Shown here one piece after another: positions 1-12,800 of a stretch of DNA of 64,000 nucleotides. The DNA is from Epiperipatus broadwayi (Eukaryota; Onychophora; Udeonychophora; Euonychophora; Peripatidae): NCBI GenBank assembly GCA_028023455.1, contig JAQFVV010006310.1, forward strand, positions 126,001-190,000, in the 5' to 3' direction. The position numbers and the translations under genes were made by a program. Under the pieces are notes generated by a model. The model was not told where the DNA came from. It saw nothing but the letters and a program-made list of their open reading frames with translations, and ran no database searches. Every line of letters begins with the position of its first letter. The stretch's first letter is position 1.

Positions 1-19
1 CTTCATTTATTTATTTTGA

Positions 20-61
20 GACACTAATTCTTATTATATTGGGACACTAATTCTTATTATA
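20..61. repeat. two-copy tandem repeat, 23 bp period
   Basis: GACACTAATTCTTATTATA occurs at 20-38 and 43-61 with a 4 bp spacer. Only two copies are seen, so this may be a local slippage product. Confidence 0.6.
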
Positions 62-761
62 CAATGAGTCCAGGATTCTTACTGGCGCTTCATTTAAAAG
101 TTTAACCACCGAGAGCCATGAGAATCTAAAGTGCGAAGAGACGGCTGAATCAAGCTCAAAATACGACCCAACATAATGCATACACACACACATATATGCC
201 TCAATCTGCAACCTCATACACCTATCAGTGATATCTATCATTTAAGCATTATCACTGTTGTTCATTTAGTTTATTTTATTAATTATTAAATGGCTCTTTA
301 ATGAGCCTAAACGATTCTTATTTTATTTTTACTTTTATTTATTTGTCAATTATATCTGCATTTATAACTGACAGATTGTGATACGAATAAATTATTTATA
401 GATTTCTTTTCCTTTTTTTTTTATTACTTTTATTTACATTGGTCTTGCTGTGCTTGACTGCACATAAATACACGTTAAGTTTATCATTGATTTTACTCCG
501 TTAATATCATTATTTTTTTTTTCCCCGTTTATTATAGCTCATTAAGTCTATCATACACATGAAAAAAAAAGTCTATCATTAATTTCCTTCCGTGAACACT
601 ACTCTTTTTTTTTGTTTATTAAAGTAACTTTGATTTTTGTCGTGAGACGATTTGCCCCACCTGTCATATATTTTTAAAAAAAAATTAACTTTATTTCTCG
701 TGATCCCATGACGTTATCCGTTTCACTGAACCGACATTTCCGTCCGTTTATTTCTTTCGGC

Positions 762-1748
762 TTAGTTTTTGTCTGGAGGTTTCTTATCATTTTTTCTACT
801 ATATTTATATCCCCTTGTGCTGGGACCTGGAACACTGTTCCGATGTCCTCTAGGGACGGCTTGCTCATATGGATAATTGAGGTCTGAACTTCTTCCGGTC
901 TGTTCGGACATTTCAGCCCTTTCTGATCTATAAAGAAACGCCTGGTTTCCTTCCCAATAATCGCGATGCGGATTGTATTGCATTCTCCCTACGTGCGGAT
1001 CGTTGGGCTGGGGTTTAAATCCCCGATCCTCCGCCTTGTAATTAGGCCTAGTGCTGTCAAACGCATTTAGCGACTCAGTAACCTGTCCGACAGTCTTTCC
1101 TTCTGGGCCTATAAGCATTTGCTCCGCATTGTTACTTTCGCTATTTATTTGCAAGCACTTGCTCGCGCTTTCTTGCTCTTTACTGTCAGCTCTTATTATC
1201 TCTGTTATATTTTCTATTTTATTCTCATCCCTTTCTACTCTCACTTCTATCCTCTCAACTGTGTTCGCTAACTGAGTTACCTCTAGTTGTATGCTTTCTA
1301 TAACCTTTCGGTTTTCATTTTTTATTCCTTCAATTTCCTCCCCTTGCTCTATTTTCTCCAGTAGTACCTCCTGGTGATCCAGCCTTTCATTTGCAACCTT
1401 CATTTGGTCTGAGGTTTGTTCATATTTTTCCTTCACTTCTTCAATTTTTTTGCTAAAATCCTTACTGTGTCGTTCGCCCAACTCTTCTATCTTCCTACTA
1501 TTTCTTTCACCTATTTCCCTCATTTCCATAAACAACCTTTGCTGGCCTTCCATTAATTTCATGAACATATCCCTTATGTTATAGCATTCTATTTTATTTT
1601 TATCATCCCCCACTGTCTCCATTCTTTCGCTAATTTCTATTTCCCCTTCATTAGCTATTTCTCTGGACAGTTCCATTAGTTCTTCGGAGGTTTTTCCTAT
1701 TTCGCCCACTAGAGCGTCCATTGTTATTTTTGATCTGGTGTGCATCAA
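762..1748 (-). CDS. gag-like coiled-coil ORF of an LTR retroelement fragment
   Basis: An intact 328-codon frame in otherwise decayed intron DNA. Residues ~1-60 are acidic. Residues ~60-190 are heptad-rich and highly charged (FMKLMEGQQRLFMEMRE, KKIEEVKEKYEQ), consistent with a long coiled coil. Residues ~240-328 are hydrophilic and rich in Pro, Arg, Tyr and Asn. I see no CCHC zinc knuckle. About 390 bases upstream is a primer-binding-site-like sequence (2152-2135), placing this as the first ORF after a 5' LTR, the gag position. A second open stretch (868-674) overlaps its end in the +1 frame but soon closes, and no protease or reverse transcriptase follows before the window edge. Gag identity is inferred from position and composition, not from a recognised capsid fold. 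It is antisense to none of the host exons. Confidence 0.55.
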   Translation of the reverse strand: MMHTRSKITMDALVGEIGKTSEELMELSREIANEGEIEISERMETVGDDKNKIECYNIRDMFMKLMEGQQRLFMEMREIGERNSRKIEELGERHSKDFSKKIEEVKEKYEQTSDQMKVANERLDHQEVLLEKIEQGEEIEGIKNENRKVIESIQLEVTQLANTVERIEVRVERDENKIENITEIIRADSKEQESASKCLQINSESNNAEQMLIGPEGKTVGQVTESLNAFDSTRPNYKAEDRGFKPQPNDPHVGRMQYNPHRDYWEGNQAFLYRSERAEMSEQTGRSSDLNYPYEQAVPRGHRNSVPGPSTRGYKYSRKNDKKPPDKN

Positions 1749-2134
1749 ATTTATTTAACACACACACACTAAGTAATTACTTATATTGTATTCTACGGCT
1801 TTACTATCTAACCTTATCCTTATAGGATTATATTACTTTACTAACTTTATATTTCACGGACACTAGGTACGTTTGTTCGGCTCTCCCCGTCTCACTCACT
1901 AATCATCACTCACCCACGCCTGCCTTCAAGACCCCTCCGCAACTGTCTCCAATTTACAACCTAACTTCCCATGTTATATTACGTTCTCTTTCTCTCCTTT
2001 TACACTCTATTATTTATTTTATTTTTTGCTTTTATCTACCACCAAGCTATTTTTGATTTGTTTATTAATTATTGCATAAACTATTAATTTTGTTATACTC
2101 GAATTCAAATGGCTGAACTTGTAAACCTGAAAAT

Positions 2135-2152
2135 ATCCCGGACTGGCCCCCA
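2135..2152 (-). other. putative tRNA-Pro-type primer binding site and LTR border
   Basis: On the minus strand the sequence TGGGGGCCAGTCCGGGAT follows CCGTTATAAT. It matches the proline-tRNA primer site used by many retroelements (TGGGGGCTCGTCCGGGAT) at 16 of 18 positions by eye. The LTR should lie at coordinates above about 2155 and end in a CCGTTA(T/C)A-type terminus. I could not find its other end or a 3' LTR partner in the window. Confidence 0.5.
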
Positions 2153-3576
2153 ATTATAACGGAAATGGTTATTCGTACGGTTGAATAATTATTTGTACTT
2201 TCAACTATATTTATTTCGATTATTTTATTCTACATTATACTTAATTTATTATACTTTAATTCTTTAATAAATCAATACTTTTTTCATGAAAAAAGTTTTC
2301 TCAATGCAAAGAGCACTGATATAATTGCATATAAATCATCATACTTTAATGACAGAGTTATCAAAGTATATTTCAGGTTATTAAGATAATAATAATAATA
2401 ACAACATTTAAATAAATAAAAACATTATTTTATGATGTTTTTCAATTCACTTTAAGACAGCAAAAGCAAAATATTTCAACTTTTAAAAGCATTCAATAAA
2501 ATTTCAAAATATATTCAGAGACATGCATGAAAATCAAAGGAGCACTAATTTAATTTTTTTCTAAACATCGTTATAAATATATTATAATAGATATTTGGGT
2601 GGGTGGGTTAAAATATATATCAATAAATATAGTAAATATATGAAATTTATTATAAAAATATTTTTTAATGACCAAAACTTATTGTTCATGAATGCATAAA
2701 AAGTTTGAACCGAGGAAATGTCATATGAACATTAACTTTTTTTCCCTAAAAAATAATTAAATTTAGTTGATTATAATTCTAATTCAGTTAGGACTACTAC
2801 CACAAGACTAAGTTTCGTACCTAAAGATATAGCAATAGTTATCTTGAAAAACTTAATACACTATTTTAAATAATAGCAATAATCTTCTTCATAATTAATT
2901 TAATATTCCTTGTTAAACTATTTATATTAATTAAACTTGTATTACGATATGGTGAAGTCTCTTAAAAGATGCTGTCCTTGCTCTACAATTTCGAATAAAT
3001 AATAATTATTACAGTGCTCTAGTCAAAATGTAAAGTACCAATGAGATTGTATTGTGATTACATTTATTTAAAAAAATTTCTTTATTAACATTAAAAATAT
3101 TATAGCAATTCATTATAATTATCAAAATAAATAATATTCTAATAAAAACTACCTAACAAAAAATTATTACAAATACATATATAAATAAAAAAACAACACA
3201 CACACACACACTAAAAAAACAAAGCAAAACAAAAAAAGTTAATTATAAAAATATATTTTAAATGTAATTTGTTAAAATAAAAAAAAAAACGATTTTTTTT
3301 TTCTTTTAGTATAATAAAATGATTTTACTTTATTAAATTGATTCATAAATTTTCATGTATAGTAGAAATGACCAAAGATTTTCACAAGTTACAGATATAA
3401 ATGATATATTTTTGGGTTCATCCATGTATAACTTTGATAATGAATATATTGATGTTTCATCACCCAGTTGATGACTTGTATAATCAAGTCGAGATATCAG
3501 TATATTCATTGTCAAAATCATGCACAGATGAACCTGCAAAGTATATCATTTATATATATATAAATCAGTAATTTAC

Positions 3577-3802
3577 CAATATCTTTAGAGTCCATTTCTT
3601 TAATCTTTTCAATAGTTAATTTTTTTTCTTCAATTTTTTTCAAAATTTCAAATGAAAGAATATCAAACTGTTTTAGTGGATTATCAAAACTCCATAAGCG
3701 CCTTTCTGCTACTTTGGATAATGTGAGTAATCTTCCTGCCATGATAGGATGACCTTTGCGAAGAGCTATTTCAAACAATGCTCGGATTATACGAGTAGAA
3801 TT
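3577..3802 (-). CDS. ASCC3: ASCC3 exon I (Sec63 unit 1), last exon in window
   Basis: This exon has 226 nt: 75 codons plus one base. It starts [17 protein letters not shown] after TTTTCAG and carries [25 protein letters not shown] and the [13 protein letters not shown] helix. It ends GATATTG before GTAAAT, a phase 1 donor that splits a glycine codon. No downstream continuation is visible below 3577, so the rest of the gene lies outside the window. Confidence 0.95.
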
Positions 3803-6800
3803 CTGAAAATTAAATAAAATGAAATAGAAGACGTAAAAAAATTTTCAATTTCAACAAGTCAATAACACAAATTAAAAAACATTCATTAAAATTATACACA
3901 TAGAAAACTTTTTATATAAAGCAAGATAAATGAGATTTCTCATCAAAATTGTGAAACAAGGCTGTAAAATAGCTAACAGCATTAAAGCTGGACAAATTTT
4001 TTTTACATATTTTGCACTTATTAGATTGAAGAGTGAAAAGTTGACTGGTTCTCTCCCCAAGCTGACTTCAGCATCTCTGAATCAATGCATGTGTTACACA
4101 ACAACATAGTTTATTTATTCAACAGAAAAAAATTAAGATGCTAGCATATCTAAATCAAGAGTTATGACATAAAATATGACTGTGTTTTTGGTACTTTCTT
4201 CAATGGTTTTTAATACTCTCCCTCCCATCATGAAATCTTGGTAAACTACTTAAAAATGTGACTTATAACTTCAATGACATACATAACCTGAATCATTTCA
4301 AATGTTTCAGTAGTAGTTTTACCCAATTTAAAAATAAATTTAATGGTAATGCTGACTTAAAATATAAAACACTTTATGTCAGAACTCACGATCCAGACAT
4401 TAATGAATAGTTGAATTATGCCACTATATAACATAGATGTTATTTCAGAGATTGGCTGCAGAAAGCATGGAGAATCAGTCACCAGTCACCATTTCACTGG
4501 ATACTATGTAATTAGTAAAAAAAATTTGACAGAATGTATATCACATTTGTTTATTATTTTATTTTTTTGTTATCCCCTTTTGACTACAATCACTTATAAC
4601 ATATATTACCACCATTATTTGTGATATGAAATCCATATTTAATATGATTTAAGTTTTAGATTATATATTCTAAATCATAAGTGTAAACATATAACTGTTT
4701 GCTATATATAAAATACATTACCATAGCTCTTATGCTTAAATAAATCAATAGATTGATGATGATTTACATACATGTTTAAATAATCTTAATGATTGATATT
4801 TATTATGACTATATAGTAATAATTATTTTTCAATTATGTATCAATATGCAAAAATAATATGTAAAAATTATGATTTTCCTCAACAAATACATAAAATTTT
4901 TAGTTTGCACTAAGTCATAAATCATTCCTTTTTGATTCTGTGATAATTTTCTAATGAAAAATGAGCAAACTATTATTAATATAAAAGATCAAGATGGTAA
5001 AGATCATATTATCTACATTCCCAGACTAGTTTTTCACTTATAACTAAAGTCATCAATGAGGAATTTCAGTCAATTCATTTTTGCATCTAGTAGCTATTTT
5101 TTAACTCACTTATACTATCTAACCAGTAGTCAGACATTCAAAAACATCTCAAAGCATGGATGGAAATCTACTTCAACACAGCCACATCTATTTTTGCCTA
5201 CAGTTCGTTTTCTCAGTCTTTTTTTTTGTTCATTAAAACTTTTAAATATTAAATTTTTTTAACATCTAATAATCAATTTCCATTATAAAAAATTACTTAC
5301 TTGGAAAAACAAGTTTTATCAAAGAGCACATTCAAGGTAGGCTTTAAATGTAAGTGTAAACAAGCCTGATGTGACAGACTTATCATCAACATTGTTTTTA
5401 AATAAATGTCTCTCCAAATTTTATGCAAGAATAGCAGAATTATACCGGTTTAGCAAAAAGATATTTGATAGTAATTAAATGTAAAACTTATATTGGTATA
5501 TGTTCTCAAGATTGGTTGCAATATTTACACTGCAAGGCTAGTATGTCCATATTTAGTTTTTATTTCACTTTATTATATGAGATAAAAAATTACTTTCTGG
5601 GGTATAGCTGCCTTTATATTTGTTTTCTTTGGTTATTTTTCTTATCTGCTCGATACTTTTTTTTTTTTAATGTGTCAAAGCATCGGCCGGAAAACGAACC
5701 CCGGGACAACTGCTTGTAAGGCAGCTGTGCTAACTACTCAGCCACCAACGCTTGACTCGATAAGTTTGTTTTGCTATTTTACGTTTTCCTGTTCAGATAA
5801 TTGACAATTTTTTTACTAGAGTGCATAAAAGTTCTTGTTTTTCAGTTGTATGGAATAATATTGATATACAAAAAGTTTACTTTTAAGTAAATAATGATAA
5901 ATTTTGTTAATAAATTTTCCATGGCCCATTATATCTAAAAAAAATGTTAAAAGAAAGTTAAATGAAAAAAACAGAATAATTGATGAAGATTGGGAGTCAT
6001 AATATTTTCTTTTTTCTATGAAAGACAAAGTGATTTGTTTGTTATATAACCCTATACTAACAACATTAAAAAAATATTATGTAAGCCAACATTATATATT
6101 TCATAAAAACTGATAAATCTCCACTTGCAAAAATAAAGAATGGAAAGCAATACTAAAAAAAACCTTTTAGTACTTTTATTGAGCAAGGACCCGCTGTATA
6201 TAAATGTAAAAATGATAGAAGAATTTATTATTGAGGCAGTGGTTTGCTTAAAAAATCTAGAGAAAGTTGACAAATACAAAACAATTATCTCTTTCAACTA
6301 GCTCAGAATGTAACATAACAACTTCACATAATAATTCCAAATAAAGAATATATATTTCTCAATAGTGTTAAAACTGACTCAGCTCAATTTAGTGAGTGTA
6401 TGCACTGGTGGTGCACCTTTTATAAGAGGAAAGCGAAAAAAGATTTGTTTCATTGTTAAAGAAAGAAAATCCAAATTTAGAAAAATTAATTTTGTTCTAC
6501 TGTGTGCACCAGCAAAGTCTTCATGCTAAATTATCTATTTAAGCAATATTTTAGATAGAATTATTGCAATTGTTAACTTTATTTGAGTAAATGCAATACA
6601 ACATCAAGAATTTCAAAACATGCTTTTGTTAGATAATAATAAATAGTGTTGACTTGCCATATTCCTCTGAACTGTGCAGGTTATCAAAAAGAATTTTAAC
6701 TTTATGAGAACAAATTTTAAAATTTTACGAGAAATAACAAGAATATAAATATTAAATTTTTTTTTGAAATGCTGTGTTTTTATGTGATAATAGGATAATA

Positions 6801-9800
6801 CAAAATTATTTAAATATTTTTTTGCAGGATAAAACAAAACATATATATATATTGTACCAGTCAGATTTATATGTTCATTCAACAAGACCCAGACTCTGAG
6901 CAAAAATACCTCAAATCCATTCATACCCGAGATACACAGATCAGGAGCAATTGTGGATTCTAATCTATTTGCCCATTTCCTAAATCTATAACACTATGAA
7001 CAACATCTCTGGTGATACAGATGAATTTAATTCATTCCAGTTCGGGAGAACGATATCTTGAGACTATTGATGACTAACTAGCTAGATAGTGACACAGATT
7101 AACAATTACATAACGCTTAAGATGTGCAGATTAAATAATAAAAGAATTGATGGATGGTACAAGTGAGATAACTGAGCAAAGAACTTATGGTAAAATAAAA
7201 CTATATGTGATAAGCATGGTCTTAGGTAACCTAGGAAGAATGAATTATTCTATAATGAAATGTTATATAAAACTAGGGATTAAATTAAATAATGATTCGA
7301 ACTACCAAATAATTATATATATAAATTTTAATAATTACGCTGTCAAAATCTTATATACATATGTATTATATTGACCAATTAATGCAAAAGATGTACTGTT
7401 GCTTATTTACAGTTATATAATTTATCATTATGAGGATCTCATAATGATATGAGGTTAGTGATACAGATATAGAGATACAGTAATAAATTGCAGTCTTAAT
7501 ATACCAATATTAACGCTATATTAGAATATATAATAATAATACGATCAATGTCGTTTCTAGCATTTGTGGATTATTCATATGAGAGACAGTAAGATAATTT
7601 ACAATAAGCATGATAGGAATATGTTGCCACTTGCGTATTTCATATAACATGCTTTTATTTATCCATAACTTTATGAAATTGATTAATATTAAATAATAAG
7701 TAAAGAATTATTAACACATCTGGGAATTGTTCATTTTAAAGGGTAGATAGCTTAATGCTAGTTTGGTCGTGTGATTCTAAATACAAATAAATTAATGAAA
7801 AACGAATGGTTTTTAGTACTTTCACAGCATTACAACTTATAGTTATTAAATAGGCATGAATCTAAAATATTAACAAGTGGTGGTGCTAGCATGGATGACA
7901 GTAAGAAAAGGATTCAGTCCATTTCGGCCAATGAGACGCTTCATCATTTTATTTCAAAAAGGAGTATGTCCGCGATTCTGGTGGACCCATATCTCAAGAT
8001 GGGGTAGGTAGGAAGATGCGATGGGCCGGCTGTACCAGGGTATTCCATGCAGAGCCATCTCTACTCTAATCAAGTCTGTAAACATATACCCCAACTAGAA
8101 TGAAGTACAATGCAAGGGGTAGATTCGGAGTTCCTGACAATCCTCAAAATGACAAAGCAAAATATAAGTATAAATCGAAAATAACAGTGGCATCTGCTAG
8201 CAACACTGAGATAAGTAAATATATCACTAATGACGTTGACATGAATTAAAGCCTAAATTAAACCTAATATCATGCATAATGGCATGAACAGCTTATATTT
8301 TTAAAGTAGATAACAAGGAAACACTGAGAAAATGGACTATGATTTAGCACTTCAAGAATTGGCAAAACTGTGTGCTTCCAGCAAGTATGTAGAGGAAATA
8401 CTGCGTTAAAAAGTTGATAGACATGTCCAAAAACAAATTATAACAATAATTAAGAGCAGATGAGAAAATAACATACAAGAAAAAAATAGGCAGGAGAATA
8501 GTTTATAAAATGTCCCAGAACAAAAATGATGAATTGATGACAATAAGACTAAGGAACAAAGAATAGACTATTCAGTAAATTATTAACAGTCAAGAGATAT
8601 ATAATAAAGAAAGAAAAAGTTTTCCTGCTATTGCTGTATAAAGGTCACTTGGTCTCAAAAGCAAAAAGAAAAATATTGGAAGTGTCAACATAAAGGTCAT
8701 CTAGAAAAAAGTGTGCAAAAGACTAAAAAACTCAAAGAATTAGAGACAATAAATCTGAGAAAGAAAAGATAAAAAAATCTCAAATTAGCTAAAGCTAAAT
8801 GTGCTGATTGTTCCTTTGCACCATTGGTAGTGTACGTTTATGTTTTTAAAATTTTAACTCGGCTGAATTCAAACCTTTATCCTTATCAAACCAACTTTTC
8901 TACAGTTATTCTTTCTTTCCGAGGGTGAATTTTTACAGTGACGCATGTATTACCGACGGCCCTTCCCATACGAAGTTTTCCTGAACTTTGGGTCATTCAA
9001 AGGGGTAAGTGAAGCAACCAACAGCAGAACACATGCATATCAGGTACTGAAATTGAACCCTCCCAGCTTTAACTTAACTTTGAATTAGACCGCTACGTTT
9101 ATGGACAACGTATATATATATATTTATTCGTTGCCAAGCGCCAATCTCATTATTTAACAAGAAAGGGTCTATAAGATATTTATTTGATTCAGCCGTTTAA
9201 TTAGTTGCCCGCCTTAATGCTCAGGGTGTGGTAGCGCCTTGCGCTGGAGAAGAAATGAAGGAGAACGAAGTTTCAAATCAGTTCTTTCTATAGCTTTCTA
9301 TTTTCTTTTATTCCCATTAAAGTTTAAACTAAACCTTTTACAACCCTCATATACCTTTCTATCTAATCTGTCTCGCTTTAAATTATCATTAAATTCACAC
9401 CAGCATGCACACGTATAAGATTTTGGAATATATTAAATTCTATAACGTGTATCGCACTAAATCAATAATTTAATTACAGATCTACTAATACTTATTCAAA
9501 AAACATAATCAATAAATGGCACACATATACTGTAACGGTATGGTTGATTATACCCGGATGTTCCGGCCCGCAAATACATTTGAACACACACAGATCAACT
9601 TTAACAATCAGCTGGTTTGTCCATAATATATATATATATACCAACTTACTTCCAATCTAAAAGTGCTGGTGCACTTATCTGCCACATCCCAAAGTTGATA
9701 GTGCCCAATGCAATAAACTGGTCCATCCACATATATAGGTGAAAGAGAGCAAGCTCGCATCTAACTACTGTCAGACCTAGGGTCTTCATGTAGGATGCTA

Positions 9801-12800
9801 GAGATAACACAATGAAATACCTGACTCATGATTATACACATCTTCAATAGACTAGCCTAAGCATCATCCACTAAATCTACATGCAATCCAAATCAGTTTA
9901 TCTCACATCTCACCACTCTTTTCCAAAATCGTTGCCTCAGATATTCGAACTCAGGAAGAATTCGCATTCGACTCTCTTAACAGGTATGTATCTATGCATA
10001 CTCTTAATTAATAACTAAAATAATATGTCCTATCTATCAAACAAAATATAACCTGTATTTAATGTTCTCTCCCATGCTTATTAAACAATAATGTGGATGT
10101 GTGCATGTTTAAAACCTAGGCCATTAAATGCAATGTAAGTGCTTAATTGGATGTAAAAGCTGGATCAGCAAAACTACAGAGATCTTGTTAATTTATAAAA
10201 CTTCATAATATTTATTTACAAACGAAAATAGGATATATTTAAACATAAATATAAATTCTTAAACAATTTAGAAAAGCAAAGAAAATTTCTATATAAAAAA
10301 ATATTTAAACAAAAATCTCAATAAAGAAAAATATATAAAAAATGATGCCCATAAATTACTTGGATATCTATATGTATTTACAGTTTCCATGTTTATTATG
10401 ATAATAATGAAAAAATGATTAATTCACAATGAGATTGCCAACTCTAAGTAAATTTAACTGCAACCTCAGATACAATAATCGTGAAAAAATATAATGATAA
10501 CACAACACAGAATATGATAGAACATAAGATAAAGAATACTATTTAGAAGAAAAATGTTAGTCATTTATTCAATTTATCTTAAGAAATATTAGTAACATAT
10601 ATATAATTAGTCATGTCATGTGGTACATATTTTATATCAGTGGCTTTTAAAAAAAAAATAATAATAAAAAAAAAATCTCTTACCGTAAAATAGCCTAGTA
10701 AAGCACTTAATTGTTTGTGCATATTTCTATCTCACATCTGTCAGTAGAAAGTAAATCATCTAAACTTTATTAAAAAAAATAAACAAGGATGTGTATCATC
10801 TATTATAGAGATACATAAATGGTCAGGTTCATACCATAAAATTAAACAGCAAAATATAAATATATATTTATTGCCCTAAGATAGGTTCTCACTTGGAATG
10901 ATATGTAATTATTGAGAGAGGGAATGCCAGACCAGGAATTTGAAATTAGAGAGATTGAAGGAAATGAAAGCAAGTCAGTGTTGTGATTTTTCACAGATAG
11001 CAAGAGAGTTTAATATCCCCAAAATGTACATGCTTTACAATCATTAGAAGATAAAATTTTGAGTTATAAGCAAAATTTTGATCTTGTGTAGGGGAGGGGA
11101 ATTGTGTAGGTAGCTAAAAATCGCTATCCAACAACATACCTAAGCCATCTGAAATAATGACAGATTTTTTTTTTATTTAGCAAGTAGACAGAAAAATAAA
11201 AGGTTTTTGCTTAAACACTTTTGAAAAAGATTAATGTTTTTATATTTTTAATATTTTCTGAACAGTGTGATAATTACTTACTAAGTAGTTATTAATGATG
11301 GATAATTGACCGTAAAAAAAAAAAAATACCCACGTATATATATATTAGTAATACAATTTTATTACTAAGAAAACGCCAATCTTAATAAAAAATAAAAAAA
11401 GTTGTACATAGTTATATATATATGTTGATTGTTTGTGTTGTGTTAATTGGGTTGACAATGACTTAAATAAAAAAGGAAAAACAATAATTATAATAGTAGA
11501 AAGTGAATCAATATTTTAAATATACAGTGAGATAAAAATATTATAAATTTATTTTAGAACGTGTTGTATTATTTTTTTTAATGAATCGATGTAAAAAAAA
11601 ATATTTTAAAAGCTGAAACGCTTGTTTTCAAATAATAGAAATAGCGCCAAGATAAAAAGGAAACAATTAAGAAATCGTCTGCATTTTTTTTTTTTCTTGT
11701 TGGCAAAAGAAGTCGGTCAAGCTAGTTAGATCAGAAGGATTATATTTTATATTGTTCTACAAAATAGACAATTTTCATAATTAATTTGACATTCAAATAA
11801 AAAAAATAAAAGAAATGGATGGATCATTAATCTGATTTATTCGATAAAGAAGTGGAAATCATTATTAATTCAAATTTTTTAAAAAAAGACAAGTAACCTG
11901 ATGTTTGTTTAAAAGGAACTAAAAAAAAAAAAAAAGAAATTCAAACAGTTAAGTTTTATTCTGTCTATAAAAATATTTTATTATACTATAAATTTATGTA
12001 AAGATGTATATATATATAGTTCAAGCATGAAATATTTTGGCTAAAGAGCATAATTGTGTCGGGGTTGAAGCATTATTCCTAATGACTATGACCATATAAA
12101 AATATCAAGATGTGACTGTCTACAGTCTGATTGCCTGAGGAGTTGACATTTACATCGGATAAAAATCTATGGGATGAATAACACACCTAACGACACACAG
12201 ACTGCCCACTGAAATACGTCAGGATGCTTTGTAAATCAAGTTGGAGTTCTACCAACATTTATTTAACAAAATACATCAACCGTAAGGACTTTGTATAAAG
12301 GAAAATTGTAAATTATGTTTTATTTTTTATATCAATTTGTATTTTTTTGTTTTTAATTTTTATCTCATTTTATATTTGGAAAAAGCGATTGCTAATTATA
12401 TAGAGGGAACAATCCAATATGCGAAAATATCAAGAGAGTAAGGGGGGGAGGGGGGGATAGGAAAAAAGTTTATTTTTTTTAATAAAGTTTAGATGATTTA
12501 CTTTCTACTGACAGATGTGAGATAGAAATATGCACAAACAATTAAGTGCTTCACTAGGCTATTTTACGGTAAGAGATTTTTTTATTATTATTTTTTTTTA
12601 AAAGCCACTGATATAAAATATGTACCACATGACATGACTAATTATATATATGTTACTAATATTTCTGAAGATAAATTGAATAAATGACTAACATTTTTCT
12701 TTTAAATAGTATTCTTTATCTTATGTTCTATCATATTCTGTGTTGTGTTATCATTATATTTTTTCACGATTATTATATCTGAGGTTGCAGTTAAATTTAC

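Larger units (their letters stand above)
1..3576. other. partial ASCC3 intron holding a retroelement fragment
   Basis: AT-rich intron DNA. Positions 762-2152 are a piece of an LTR retroelement on the minus strand (next entries). About 2160-3570 is low-complexity sequence with homopolymer runs and a short CA tract near 3194-3212. At 20-61 a 19 bp motif (GACACTAATTCTTATTATA) occurs twice, 23 bp apart. I see no exon here. Confidence 0.6.

Noticed and set aside
1051-1275. 74-codon plus-strand ORF
   Set aside because: It is the antisense shadow of the coiled-coil ORF at 762-1748. Its Leu/Ser-rich sequence is what complementing Glu/Lys codons produces.
5656-5755. Functional tRNA-Val gene
   Set aside because: The acceptor stem does not pair, the B box is altered, and the sequence has an A-tail and target duplication, so a SINE explains it better.
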